A stretch of 64,000 nucleotides of DNA from NCBI RefSeq assembly GCF_002949795.1, contig NZ_CP026692.1, positions 4,014,545-4,078,544 of the forward strand. Reading direction: 5' to 3'. Of this stretch, positions 19,617 to 28,159 are shown in pieces. The notes below the pieces were generated by a model, which saw only the letters and a program-made list of their open reading frames with translations, was not told the origin of the DNA and did no database searches. Numbering within the stretch: position 1 is the stretch's first letter; each line of letters starts with the position of its first letter. A program made the position numbers and the translations under genes. The DNA comes from Nostoc sp. 'Lobaria pulmonaria (5183) cyanobiont'. GTDB taxonomy: Bacteria > Cyanobacteriota > Cyanobacteriia > Cyanobacteriales > Nostocaceae.

Positions 19617-20079
19617 GTTGATAATTATCTAGCTGCTTAGTTTAATGAACTTGCAGCTAATTTTGTAAGTACGTAGGCGCAGCCCGCCGTAGGAATCGCA
19701 TCGCCACTAGTCATACTAAGGCGTAGTTGAGAGTTAGCAGCGAGGAGCGTGCAAATCGCCTAAGCTCCACAAAATCTATCTGGATTTCAATCAAATCAAA
19801 TGACACATAAGTTTCACCAATTTATCATACTTATGTCATAAAAGTATATATGGATGCAACTATAGTTTATGTAGACTGATTGTTAAAACTTGCTTATAAA
19901 AACATAAAATTAAGTTTTTGTGATTAGACACATCAAAAAACTCGATCTTTATCAATGCGATCGCAGTAATTAGATGGATTTGATAAATTATAGTCAGTAA
20001 TGCCAAAAGAACCGGAGGCGCGATCGCTCTAAAGATAATCTACACTCAAGGAGATACCGATCGTTTTCAGCTTCTGTTT
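19617..20079. other. intergenic region with a GC-rich dispersed repeat
   Basis: No gene is seen. A copy of the ACGTAGGCGCAGCCCGCCGTAGG repeat lies at 19671-19706, related to those at 23402 and 43191. HIP1 sites are near 20021. The sufE promoter is expected near 20079. Confidence 0.55.
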
Positions 20080-20514
20080 ATGTCCTCAACTCTAGATTCT
20101 TTGCCACCTGCGCTCGCTAAAATTGTCCAGCGCTTTCAACGCGCTTCCGAACCGAAGCGACGCTACGAACAGCTAATCTGGTATGCTCAGAAGCTCAATG
20201 AGTTCCCAGAAGCTGATAAATTACCCGAAAATAAAGTTCCTGGTTGCGTGTCTCAAGTTTATATCACCGCAGCCTTGGATGATGGTAAAGTTGTATTTCA
20301 GGGCGATTCCGATTCCCAGTTAACCAAAGGATTAGTAGGGCTTCTGGTAGAGGGATTAGATGGACTAACGCCAACTGAGATTGTCCAACTTACTCCAGAT
20401 TTTATTCAAGAAACAGGTTTAAATGTTAGCCTGACACCTTCCCGTGCTAATGGATTTTACAACATTTTTAAAACCATGCAAAAAAAAGCATTGGAATCTA
20501 AAATTGGTCATTAG
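20080..20514 (+). CDS. sufE: SufE-family sulfur-acceptor protein
   Basis: 144 residues with the SufE pattern: RYEQLIWYAQKLNEFPEADK, then the active-site region NKVPGCVSQVYITA, whose cysteine accepts persulfide from the SufS cysteine desulfurase, and DGKVVFQGDSDSQLTKGLVGLLV. It supplies sulfur for Fe-S cluster assembly. The last codons (KIGH-stop) are encoded by the first units of the TTGGTCA repeat, so the repeat provides the stop codon. Confidence 0.92.
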   Translation: MSSTLDSLPPALAKIVQRFQRASEPKRRYEQLIWYAQKLNEFPEADKLPENKVPGCVSQVYITAALDDGKVVFQGDSDSQLTKGLVGLLVEGLDGLTPTEIVQLTPDFIQETGLNVSLTPSRANGFYNIFKTMQKKALESKIGH

Positions 20515-20575
20515 TCATTGGTCATCGGTCATTGGTCATTAGCAAAGGACAAATGACAAATGACAAAGGACAAAT
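20505..20575. repeat. TTGGTCA / AAATGAC heptamer tandem repeats
   Basis: Units of TTGGTCA, TTAGTCA and TCGGTCA are followed by AAAGGAC and AAATGAC units. The array overlaps the end of the sufE reading frame and mirrors the composite array at 18385-18450. Confidence 0.9.
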
Positions 20576-20602
20576 AAGGTACAACTACCAAAATTTAGTC
20601 TC

Positions 20603-21511
20603 ATGTCAACCAATCTATTATCTACCTCTACTGCTATTGGCTTTGGTGGAGTAGTTCAAGAATATTTCTGGAACTGGGAAAACCAGCAATTGCGCGTTGT
20701 TTATGAAACCCTCGGTAAAGGTTCACCGCTATTGCTACTACCAGCTTTCAGCAGTGTTTCGACGCGTTTGGAAATGGGCGAACTTGCCAGGTTACTAGCT
20801 CCCAATTTTCAAGTTGTAGCCTTAGACTGGCCTGGATTTGGTGAATCTTCTCGCCCTAGTTTGAATTACCGACCAGAAATATATCAGCAATTTCTGGAAG
20901 ATTTTGTCAAAGCTATTTTTAATACTCCGATTACTGCGGTGGCGGCTGGTCATGCTGCTAGTTACGTTTTACAATTAGCGGTGAAACAACCTGCTACTTT
21001 TTCACGGATTGTATTGTTAGGCCCTACTTGGCGTGGACCTTTGCCGACAATGGGAGCAAGTCAGCAAATAGCTGGCATTGTGAGAGAATTGGTGCGATCG
21101 CCTATACTTGGTCAAGCTCTCTACAAACTCAACACTACCCAATCTTTTTTAAGTTTTATGTACCGCCGTCATGTCTTTACTGACGCTGCTAAAATTACAC
21201 CCAGTTTCATTGAGAAGAAATGGCACACGACTCAACAACCAGGAGCGCGATTTGCATCTGCTGCCTTTGTAACTGGTAATCTCGATGCTGTACACGAACA
21301 ATCTGATTTTCTAGAACTTGTGCAGTCTTTAACCGTACCGCTCATGGTAGTAATTGGGGAATCTAGTCCTCCCAAATCACGAGAAGAAATGAACGCTTTG
21401 ATAGCCTTACCAGGAGTGAGAAGCGTTGTCATTCCTGGTTCTCTGGGACTACATGAAGAATACCCAGCAGTTATTTTAGAAGCAGTTCAAGATTTTTTGT
21501 TCTCCCGATAA
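20603..21511 (+). CDS. alpha/beta-hydrolase-fold protein without the nucleophile serine
   Basis: 302 residues with a clear alpha/beta-hydrolase layout: LLLPAFSSVSTRLEM, VVALDWPGFGESSRPS, and a cap region. The nucleophile elbow reads A-A-G116-H-A118-A-S-Y instead of G-x-S-x-G, so the expected serine position is alanine. A histidine is kept near the end (SLGLHEEYP) and an acidic residue in VIGESSPPKS. It may be non-hydrolytic, may use another chemistry, or may be a regulatory homologue. It is transcribed with sufE, 88 bp downstream across a repeat array. Confidence 0.8.
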   Translation: MSTNLLSTSTAIGFGGVVQEYFWNWENQQLRVVYETLGKGSPLLLLPAFSSVSTRLEMGELARLLAPNFQVVALDWPGFGESSRPSLNYRPEIYQQFLEDFVKAIFNTPITAVAAGHAASYVLQLAVKQPATFSRIVLLGPTWRGPLPTMGASQQIAGIVRELVRSPILGQALYKLNTTQSFLSFMYRRHVFTDAAKITPSFIEKKWHTTQQPGARFASAAFVTGNLDAVHEQSDFLELVQSLTVPLMVVIGESSPPKSREEMNALIALPGVRSVVIPGSLGLHEEYPAVILEAVQDFLFSR

Positions 21512-21525
21512 AATTCAATCCTCAT

Positions 21526-21558
21526 ACCAAGACGCAAAGAATCATTTTGCGCCTTGGT
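21526..21558 (+). terminator. hairpin after the hydrolase-like gene
   Basis: ACCAAGACGCAAA at 21526-21538 pairs with TTTGCGCCTTGGT at 21546-21558 with a single mismatch. There is no clear T run, but its position just after the stop fits a transcript end. Confidence 0.55.
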
Positions 21559-21572
21559 GCGAGATTAAAATT

Positions 21573-21717
21573 AGGGACTTCTAGAGAATAAAATATACAC
21601 CCAATTAAAATGATAATCATTTTAAGGGTGAGAAAGCGGTTGCCGTCGGCAACCGCTTTCTCTTTCAATAAATATGCAATTCTTAGCAACTGGATATTTT
21701 ATTTTCTGGAAGTCCCT
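21573..21717. mobile_element. MITE-like element with terminal inverted repeats
   Basis: A 145-bp segment begins AGGGACTTCTAGAGAATAAA and ends with the near-perfect reverse complement (about 27 bases, two or three mismatches). It has no coding frame. Inside are a 17-base palindrome AAAATGATAATCATTTT near 21608 and a perfect 15-bp stem hairpin at 21630-21662 (GAGAAAGCGGTTGCC-GTC-GGCAACCGCTTTCTC). The flanks are AT-rich (AAAATT / TAAATT); a target duplication is not certain. This architecture is that of a non-autonomous miniature element. Confidence 0.6.
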
Positions 21718-22069
21718 TAAATTCACATGGTCAACTTTCTGTCAATGCGTAAGTCCTGTATAAATCAATAATTTCATCGATTTAAGATTTTTACTCTAAA
21801 TCTTTTTATCATCTAAATAACTCGGCGTTAAAAAATCAACTTATGTGACGAAATGTAAAATCAGCGAACAGCTTATAAATGAGTGATTCCACAGTTTTTA
21901 CAAAATTAAACGTACATGGGTTTTATCGTGCCGACCTACTTATGTTTTAATCTCCTTTTAATCTTTAAGTGTCAAGTTATTAACTTGGAATTGCTGCTGC
22001 TATGGGCAATTAATTGACAAAAATCTGCTTTATAACATACATTAATGTTATTCTTTTTGAGTTGACAAA
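21718..22069. other. intergenic leader of the PEP-CTERM gene
   Basis: No gene. It carries one copy of the TGCGTAAGTCCT repeat near 21745 and AT-rich sequence that should hold the promoter of the next gene. Confidence 0.5.
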
Positions 22070-22762
22070 ATGCAATTAAACAGTACGTTTTTTGTTCATA
22101 AAAAATCATTGATTGCCCTAGCTGGAGCTACATTAGGTTTAGCTTTCCTAAGCAATGTCCGTCCCTCTCAAGCAGCTTCTATCACCACTACTTTTACAAG
22201 TGACAATGAACAAGCAGGTAACATGTTTGATGTTACTACCTTTCGCAGACCATTAACTGTCACCGATTTGAACATCAACGTTATGCAATTAAATGACCCT
22301 GCAAACGCCGTGATTGATGTCTACACTAAATCAGGGACTTATGTTGGTTCAGAAACTAATCCTGCTGCCTGGACTTTAGTGTCTGCGACTTCTCTGGCTT
22401 CAGCCAACCCAACAGACACTCCTACCTTTGTAGATGTTAGTGATTTTACTCTCCCAGCCAATTCAACTACAGGGCTATATGTTCTATTTCGAGGGCAACC
22501 AAATAGCGCGTTCGTCGCTGGTAGTAATACTAATATCCTGGCTTACACAGATGGCTCAAATACTTACAGCAACGCAGATATCAGTCTCAGCTTAGGTACT
22601 GGGAACAGAGGAACTTTTGGCACTAGCTTCAGTTCACGTACTTGGAATGGAACTATTTCTTATACTGCTGTTCCCGAACCATCAGAAGTACTAGGAATAT
22701 TAACCTTTGGTCTAATCAGTGCTGGTTATCTACTACAGCATAAAGGCCGTAAATTAGCTTAG
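22070..22762 (+). CDS. PEP-CTERM sorting-domain exported protein
   Basis: 230 residues. An N-terminal signal peptide (LIALAGATLGLAFLSNVRPSQA) precedes a Ser/Thr/Asn-rich beta-type body. The end is a PEP-CTERM tripartite signal: VPEPSEVLG, a hydrophobic helix (ILTFGLISAGYLL) and a basic tail (QHKGRKLA). Such proteins are handled by exosortase and are often anchored or released at the cell surface. The body is not similar to a domain I can name. It stands alone between a MITE-like element and an IS relic. Confidence 0.85.
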   Translation: MQLNSTFFVHKKSLIALAGATLGLAFLSNVRPSQAASITTTFTSDNEQAGNMFDVTTFRRPLTVTDLNINVMQLNDPANAVIDVYTKSGTYVGSETNPAAWTLVSATSLASANPTDTPTFVDVSDFTLPANSTTGLYVLFRGQPNSAFVAGSNTNILAYTDGSNTYSNADISLSLGTGNRGTFGTSFSSRTWNGTISYTAVPEPSEVLGILTFGLISAGYLLQHKGRKLA

Positions 22763-23141
22763 TTCAGTTTCATCACCATTAATTACAACTAGAGCGATAC
22801 CTCACTTCATAGAATCGCTCTTTTTTACCTATTAGAATAGGACTTTGTAGAACAGAAATTTCAATAAGCAATCCTCAACTTTACTGATTGCGATCGCTCC
22901 TTCAATCATTTAAATTAAAACCTGATTCTTTACATAATCTTGCAGCTAGTGGTAAATATCTAGTTAAAACTGATACTTACTAACTCAAATTATTCGTTTT
23001 TAGCTATTGAAATTTTTAATTATATTTAACTAAATAATTTAATTCTTTATAAATTATAAAATTGTTAAATGTATGGTTTAGTTATAACTTGTTACACGTA
23101 ATCTAGTACCAGTGTTTTTAAATTAGACTATTTCAGCCTCG
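22763..23141. other. AT-rich intergenic region, no gene recognised
   Basis: About 380 bases of very AT-rich sequence with no convincing coding frame. A weak inverted pair GAGCGATACCTC.../...GAATCGCTC near 22792-22821 followed by TTTTTTA may be the terminator of the PEP-CTERM gene. Confidence 0.45.
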
Positions 23142-23367
23142 ATGTCAGCCTCCAAACCTACTTGCCCTAATTATAGTTCTCAACACACTGTCAAAAATAG
23201 CAGTATTCATAATCAAAAACCAAAATACCAGTGCCAAAACTGTAAAAGACAGTTTGTACAAAATCCCACTAATAAAGTTATTAGCAAAGATACGATAGAA
23301 CTGATTTATAGACTTTTACTTGAGAAGATACTATGACTTAGGTATAGCACATAAGTCAGATGTATAA
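23142..23367 (+). pseudogene. IS1-family transposase N-terminal relic (InsA-like)
   Basis: The first 64 codons read CPNYSSQHTVKNSSIHNQKP and KYQCQNCKRQFVQNPTNKVI, the zinc-binding head of IS1-type InsA proteins (CPxC...CxxCxxxF). The second cysteine of the first pair is tyrosine here. The frame stops after LLLEKIL, and a shifted frame continues as LGIAHKSDV before another stop. No InsB part or terminal repeats are visible. It is a decayed fragment. Confidence 0.7.
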
Positions 23368-23633
23368 TTTGGGTATTTAAGGCATGTTTAGCAGTCTGTA
23401 TGTCTACGACGGGCTACGTCTACGCAAATATGCGAGTAAATCAGGGTTATGCCAAGCGCCTAAAACGACCAAACATCATAATGCATATTAGAGCTAATTT
23501 GTACAGTGCGTAAGTCCTAACTTATTACAGATGCATAAAAATAAAATATTTCTTGATTAAGTTATGTGATGATTTTGCTGAAACCCAAAATAATAGCAAG
23601 TTCGCACAAAAATATAAAAAGATTTATCATAGG
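23368..23633. repeat. region with dispersed repeats upstream of the zinc-linked unit
   Basis: It contains GTCTACGACGGGCTACGTCTACGC at 23402-23425 (an imperfect inverted repeat) and a TGCGTAAGTCCTA copy near 23507. No gene is seen. Confidence 0.6.
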
Positions 23634-23648
23634 CGATAATGATTATCC
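23634..23648 (+). promoter_or_regulatory. Zur-type operator
   Basis: The sequence CGATAATGATTATCC contains the perfect 6-1-6 palindrome GATAAT-G-ATTATC. It matches the 7-1-7 cyanobacterial Zur (FurB) box, TGATAATNATTATCA, at all positions except the outermost base on each side. It ends 28 bases before the start of a COG0523 GTPase gene, a class often repressed by Zur. The binding itself is inferred. Confidence 0.75.
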
Positions 23649-23676
23649 ACAAGGTGAGACAAGAGGAATTTAGAGT

Positions 23677-24648
23677 ATGGTGGCTGACGTAATCAACAAT
23701 TCAGTTCCCGTTACTGTTCTTACAGGCTATTTGGGAGCAGGTAAAACGACTCTACTCAATCACATCCTCACCTACGAACATGGCAAAAAAGTTGCTGTGA
23801 TTGTCAATGAATTTGGGGAAGTGGGTATTGATAATCAATTGATTATCGATACAGATGAAGAAATATTTGAAATGAACAATGGGTGTATCTGTTGTACAGT
23901 ACGCGGCGATTTAATTCGGATCATCGGTAATTTGATGAAACGGCGTGATAAATTTGACCATTTAGTAATTGAAACAACTGGATTAGCTGATCCAGCACCA
24001 GTAATTCAGACATTTTTTGTGGATGAAGATTTGCAAAGCCAACTGTCTCTAGATGCAGTGGTGACAGTCGTAGATGCCAAGCATATTTGGCAGCACTGGG
24101 ATGCAGACGAAGCACAAGAACAGATTGCTTTTGCTGATGTAATTTTACTTAATAAAACAGATTTGGTAGCGCCAGAAGAGTTGGATGAATTAGAAAAACG
24201 GATTCGGGCGATGAATGCGATCGCAAAAATCTACCGAACCCAAAATTCTGAACTAGGGATGGATGCTTTATTAGGTGTAAAAGCTTTTGATTTAGAACGC
24301 GCCTTAGAAATTGATCCAGATTTCTTAGGCGAAGATGCCCATGTACACGATGAAACTGTTTTTTCTGTAGCTTTAGTAGAAGCAGGTGCAGTCGATGGCG
24401 AAAAATTAAACACTTGGCTTTCGGAGTTACTGCGTACCCAAGGCCCAGATATCTTTCGGATGAAAGGTATTTTAAATATTGCTGGAGAAGATAATAGATT
24501 TGTATTCCAAGGAGTACACATGATATTTGACGGCAAACCCGATCGCCCCTGGAAACCAAGCGAAACCCCCAAAAACGAACTAGTCTTCATCGGCCGCAAT
24601 CTTGATGCAGCCCAACTCAAGCAAGATTTTCTCGCTTGTCTAGCATAA
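23677..24648 (+). CDS. CobW/COG0523-family GTPase, probable zinc metallochaperone
   Basis: 323 residues. The P loop is GYLGAGKTTLLN near residue 14, the metal-binding CxCC motif is NGCICCTVRGDL near 68, and the guanine motif is LLNKTDL. A CobW C-terminal domain follows (RMKGILNIAGEDNRFVFQGV). COG0523 proteins insert or deliver metals such as zinc, cobalt or nickel. The Zur-type box in its promoter points to zinc, expressed when zinc is scarce. No cobalamin genes are near. The WD40 gene follows 81 bp downstream. Confidence 0.9.
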   Translation: MVADVINNSVPVTVLTGYLGAGKTTLLNHILTYEHGKKVAVIVNEFGEVGIDNQLIIDTDEEIFEMNNGCICCTVRGDLIRIIGNLMKRRDKFDHLVIETTGLADPAPVIQTFFVDEDLQSQLSLDAVVTVVDAKHIWQHWDADEAQEQIAFADVILLNKTDLVAPEELDELEKRIRAMNAIAKIYRTQNSELGMDALLGVKAFDLERALEIDPDFLGEDAHVHDETVFSVALVEAGAVDGEKLNTWLSELLRTQGPDIFRMKGILNIAGEDNRFVFQGVHMIFDGKPDRPWKPSETPKNELVFIGRNLDAAQLKQDFLACLA

Positions 24649-24683
24649 TTTAGAAAGTGGGAAGTAGAGAGTAGGGAATTTAC

Positions 24684-24717
24684 CATTCCCCATTCCCCAT
24701 TCCCCATTCCCCACTCC
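24684..24717. repeat. CATTCCC heptamer tandem repeat
   Basis: Four to five CATTCCC/CACTCC units in direct tandem lie between the COG0523 and WD40 genes. Confidence 0.9.
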
Positions 24718-24729
24718 ACACTTATAGAT

Positions 24730-25788
24730 ATGAACTCCACAACCAAATCTAAGGAATTTGAACAAAACTATTCGGGGACACTTTCAGATTATGTAACTGC
24801 GATCGCTTGGTCGCCACAAGGTCAAACTTTAGCAGCAACTTCCGCCGCCGGTGAAGTAGTTTTGTGGAATGATGGCGAACTCACAAGCTTACAAACTGCT
24901 AACGGTAAATCAGTAGACTGTCTAGCCTTTTCGCCAGATGGAAAATTTTTAGCGGTTGGTGGACAAGATGGACAGGTGAAAATTTGGCGCGACACTGAAT
25001 TAATCGCCACATTGGAAAATGCTCCCGCATGGGTTGATAAACTAGCTTGGAATTACACCAGTAACCAACTGGCTTTTAGTTTGGGGCGTTATGTCCAAGT
25101 TTGGGATGCAGATACTCGTGAAATTGTCGTGACGCTGAATTTCGACAACTCTTCAGTATTGGGTATAGATTGGCGCATTGACGGACAATACTTAGCCATT
25201 AGTGGTTACAAGGGAGTGAAGATTTGGCATAGTCAAAACTGGGATGAAGAACCATACTGCTTAGATATGACTACTGTCAGTTTAGCTATGGCTTGGTCGC
25301 CCGATGGCAAATTCCTGGCTTCTGGCAACATGGATCGTAGTGTCACCGTTTTGGAGTGGAACAACCCCGATCCTTGGGTGATGCGTGGCTTCCCCGGTAA
25401 AATTCGCCAATTGGCATGGTCAGAAGCTATAACTAAAGTAGGTGCGCCAATACTGGCATCTTCTAGCGTTGAAGGTATTGTAGTCTGGGAAAAGCTAGAG
25501 GATGATTCATTAGGTTGGGAAGCAAGAGTATTAACAAATCATGTGGGTGTAATCAATGCGATCGCCTTTGCACCCAAAAGCTTCCTTCTCGCTTCTGCTG
25601 CTGCTGACGGCTGGTTATGTTTGTGGAACAAAGCCAAGGAAGTATCCCAAATTATCACAGGTGTCTCAGCAGGATTTTCTAGCCTAGCTTGGCATCACCA
25701 AGGCAAGTTACTGGCCGCCGGCGGTGAGCAGGGTGAATTACTTGTATGGTCAAAGGTTTTACGCGGTCAAGGCTTTGGACGTAGTTAA
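24730..25788 (+). CDS. WD40-repeat protein
   Basis: 352 residues made almost entirely of WD40 blades. At least six repeats can be seen, with strands such as AIAWSPQGQTLAATSAAGEV, CLAFSPDGKFLAVGGQDGQV, MAWSPDGKFLASGNMDRSV and LAWHHQGKLLAAGGEQGEL, each followed by W or WD-like ends (VLWN, KIWR, CLWN, LVWS). It is a seven-bladed beta-propeller without other domains, cytoplasmic, and probably a binding platform. Its place right behind the Zur-box GTPase suggests a joint role in metal handling; that is inference. Confidence 0.88.
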   Translation: MNSTTKSKEFEQNYSGTLSDYVTAIAWSPQGQTLAATSAAGEVVLWNDGELTSLQTANGKSVDCLAFSPDGKFLAVGGQDGQVKIWRDTELIATLENAPAWVDKLAWNYTSNQLAFSLGRYVQVWDADTREIVVTLNFDNSSVLGIDWRIDGQYLAISGYKGVKIWHSQNWDEEPYCLDMTTVSLAMAWSPDGKFLASGNMDRSVTVLEWNNPDPWVMRGFPGKIRQLAWSEAITKVGAPILASSSVEGIVVWEKLEDDSLGWEARVLTNHVGVINAIAFAPKSFLLASAAADGWLCLWNKAKEVSQIITGVSAGFSSLAWHHQGKLLAAGGEQGELLVWSKVLRGQGFGRS

Positions 25789-25864
25789 GCAATACTCACT
25801 AATTAAAGTTGAACCTCGGCAATTTATTGGCTATGCTGTATCAGCAAAGGTATCTTTGTAAATT

Positions 25865-26137
25865 ATGAACATTATCAAACTGATTCTACTTGCCTGTCCT
25901 GCATTTCTGGTATCCATGCTGCTGGTAGTCAATCCAGCAAACGCATCCAGCCTGAAATCTACATACGCTACCCAAATTGTGACGGTGGTATCTACACAAC
26001 AAATTCCCGATCTGGTAACACCAAACTTGATTCAAACATCTAATTCGATTATTGATCAACTTGGTTGTAATTGTGCCAACTGTGTTCAAGCCAAATTTCA
26101 GTCACTACAAGGCAAGCTGCCATCAGTCAGTTTTTAA
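25865..26137 (+). CDS. small exported protein with CxCxxC motif
   Basis: 90 residues. A signal peptide of about 27 residues (MNIIKLILLACPAFLVSMLL...ANA) precedes a short mature part ending LGCNCANCVQAKFQ...SVSF. The C-x-C-x-x-C cluster is a plausible metal- or disulfide-forming site. I do not recognise the family. It lies 76 bp downstream of the WD40 gene on the same strand and may be part of the same transcript; a terminator follows right after it. Confidence 0.65.
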   Translation: MNIIKLILLACPAFLVSMLLVVNPANASSLKSTYATQIVTVVSTQQIPDLVTPNLIQTSNSIIDQLGCNCANCVQAKFQSLQGKLPSVSF

Positions 26138-26164
26138 TAAAGTTAGGAGTTATAAATATTGTTG

Positions 26165-26185
26165 GGGCACAGCAATGCTGTGCCC
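26165..26185 (+). terminator. terminator of the COG0523-WD40-small protein unit
   Basis: GGGCACAGC at 26165-26173 and GCTGTGCCC at 26177-26185 form a perfect 9-bp stem with a 3-base AAT loop, followed by TTATTAATTTT. Confidence 0.75.
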
Positions 26186-26258
26186 TTATTAATTTTATAA
26201 GCTTTTTGTACCTAATTATCGCACTGGTTGCGGCATAATTATTTATGATATTCGCTGA

Positions 26259-26384
26259 AGTTCGCGCCTAAAAAACGAGGTAGGAAAGCTGTTAGGTGAA
26301 TTCCTAGATACTGATAAAGCTGCTGGTAAGCCAGTGAAGTTGGTACGTTCGCCATCTGCACCTAAGCTGTTAAGCTCTTGTTAA
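26259..26384 (+). pseudogene. possible C-terminal remnant of an unknown gene
   Basis: A frame without a start codon reads NEVGKLLGEFLDTDKAAGKP and VKLVRSPSAPKLLSSC before a stop. An ATG-started piece, MIFAEVRA, sits in another frame just upstream. The amino-acid make-up looks protein-like, so it may be the tail of a decayed gene. I cannot name the family and it may be chance. A small hairpin AGCTCTT/AAGAGCT lies at 26373-26391. Confidence 0.25.
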
Positions 26385-26466
26385 AAGAGCTAGTCCGGGG
26401 ATTATAAAACTTGCTAGAGTGAACAGAGTTAGCCTTAATGTCTAATCGCCAAAACCTATACATCTC

Positions 26467-28071
26467 ATGGATTTTGCTAATATTGCATCCCAGCTAAACG
26501 CTGGAACGATTTTACCAGAGGGGATTGTTATTCTCACCCTCTTGGGGGTTTTGATTGTTGATTTGATTTTGGGGCGTACATCCGCACGCTGGATTGGATA
26601 TCTAGCGATCGCAGGTTTATTTGCTTCGATTGTCGCCCTATATTTTCAATGGGACTCTCCTAATCCCATCGGTTTTACCGGCAGCTTTAACGGTGATGAC
26701 CTGAGTATCGTCTTTCGCGGTATTATTGCCTTGTCTGCGATCGCAACTATACTGATGTCAATTCGCTACGTTGAGCAGAGCGGCACCGCTTTAGCAGAAT
26801 TTATCGCTATTTTGCTGAGTGCTACTTTGGGAGGGATGTTTTTATCCGGGGCTAGTGAGTTGGTGATGATTTTCATCTCCCTAGAAACCCTGAGTATCTC
26901 CTCTTATTTGTTAACAGGTTATACCAAGCGTGACCCTCGCTCCAATGAAGCGGCGCTGAAATACTTGTTAATTGGAGCTTCCAGTACAGCAATATTTTTG
27001 TACGGTGTATCACTGCTGTATGGACTATCTGGAGGACAAACCGAACTAAGTGCGATCGCTAATGGCATTGCCACAGCTAAAGTCGGTCAATCTTTAGGTT
27101 TAGTGATTGCCCTGGTTTTTGCGATCGCAGGTATTGGCTTCAAAATCTCCGCAGCACCCTTCCACCAGTGGACACCAGACGTTTACGAAGGCGCTCCCAC
27201 CCCAGTCATCGCCTTTTTATCTGTCGGTTCCAAAGCAGCTGGGTTTGCCCTAGCCATTCGCTTGCTGACAACAGCCTTCCCCCTTGTTGCTGACGAGTGG
27301 AGATTTGTCTTCACTGCTCTAGCCGTTCTCAGCATGATCTTGGGTAACGTAGTCGCCCTAGCCCAAACCAGCATGAAACGGATGCTAGCTTATTCATCCA
27401 TTGCCCAAGCTGGATTTGTGATGATTGGTTTGATTGCTGGTACACAGGCAGGATACGCCAGTATGATATTTTACCTACTGGTTTACCTGTTCATGAACCT
27501 GTGCGGCTTTACCTGCATCATTCTGTTCTCACTACGCACGGGAACCGACCAGATTGCCGAATACTCTGGCTTATATCAAAAAGACCCACTCCTAACACTG
27601 GCGTTAAGTATCGCCCTGCTTTCCTTGGGTGGTATTCCACCATTGGCTGGGTTTTTCGGCAAGATTTACTTATTCTGGGCTGGTTGGCAAGCAGGACTTT
27701 ATTGGTTAGTCTTGCTGGGTTTAGTTACCAGCGTCGTCTCCATCTACTACTACATTCGCGTAGTCAAGATGATGGTAGTCAAAGAACCTCATGAAATGTC
27801 CGACGCGGTGAAGAATTATCCACAAGTGCGTTGGGATTTGCCTGGGTTAAGACCTTTGCAGGTCGGTTTGGTGGTAACATTAATTGCCACTTCCATAGCA
27901 GGGATTTTGTCAAATCCACTGTTTACATTGGCTAACAATTCCATCTCCCATACCCCATTTTTGCAAGCAACAATCAACAGTAATGTAAAAGCACAAAAGC
28001 TACTGCTTTTGCCAAAGTTAGATTCGGTTAGTCAGTCTCAACCCTCAGTTGATTCTACTGCTAAGATTTAA
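26467..28071 (+). CDS. ndhB: NAD(P)H-quinone oxidoreductase subunit 2 (NDH-1 subunit NdhB)
   Basis: 534 residues, almost entirely membrane helices (about 14). The antiporter-like core is shown by [45 protein letters not shown] and [20 protein letters not shown], with conserved lysines and the glutamate in the helices. NdhB belongs to the proton-pumping membrane arm of NDH-1, which works in respiration, cyclic electron flow and CO2 uptake. It is a single gene here. A strong terminator follows. Confidence 0.96.
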   Translation: MDFANIASQLNAGTILPEGIVILTLLGVLIVDLILGRTSARWIGYLAIAGLFASIVALYFQWDSPNPIGFTGSFNGDDLSIVFRGIIALSAIATILMSIRYVEQSGTALAEFIAILLSATLGGMFLSGASELVMIFISLETLSISSYLLTGYTKRDPRSNEAALKYLLIGASSTAIFLYGVSLLYGLSGGQTELSAIANGIATAKVGQSLGLVIALVFAIAGIGFKISAAPFHQWTPDVYEGAPTPVIAFLSVGSKAAGFALAIRLLTTAFPLVADEWRFVFTALAVLSMILGNVVALAQTSMKRMLAYSSIAQAGFVMIGLIAGTQAGYASMIFYLLVYLFMNLCGFTCIILFSLRTGTDQIAEYSGLYQKDPLLTLALSIALLSLGGIPPLAGFFGKIYLFWAGWQAGLYWLVLLGLVTSVVSIYYYIRVVKMMVVKEPHEMSDAVKNYPQVRWDLPGLRPLQVGLVVTLIATSIAGILSNPLFTLANNSISHTPFLQATINSNVKAQKLLLLPKLDSVSQSQPSVDSTAKI

Positions 28072-28100
28072 CCGATTCTCCATCAAACTTTATACTCAAA

Positions 28101-28134
28101 AAACGCCTGTTTGCAAATTAGCAGACAGGCGTTT
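28101..28134. terminator. bidirectional terminator between ndhB and a kinase gene
   Basis: AAACGCCTGT at 28101-28110 and ACAGGCGTTT at 28125-28134 pair perfectly, with further TGC/GCA pairing inside. It serves the two convergent genes. Confidence 0.8.
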
Positions 28135-28159
28135 ATCATATCTTTGAAATTAAATTTAA

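Noticed and set aside
24231..24746. 171-residue minus-strand frame opposite the COG0523 gene
   Set aside because: Antisense shadow of the COG0523 gene and the CATTCCC repeat.
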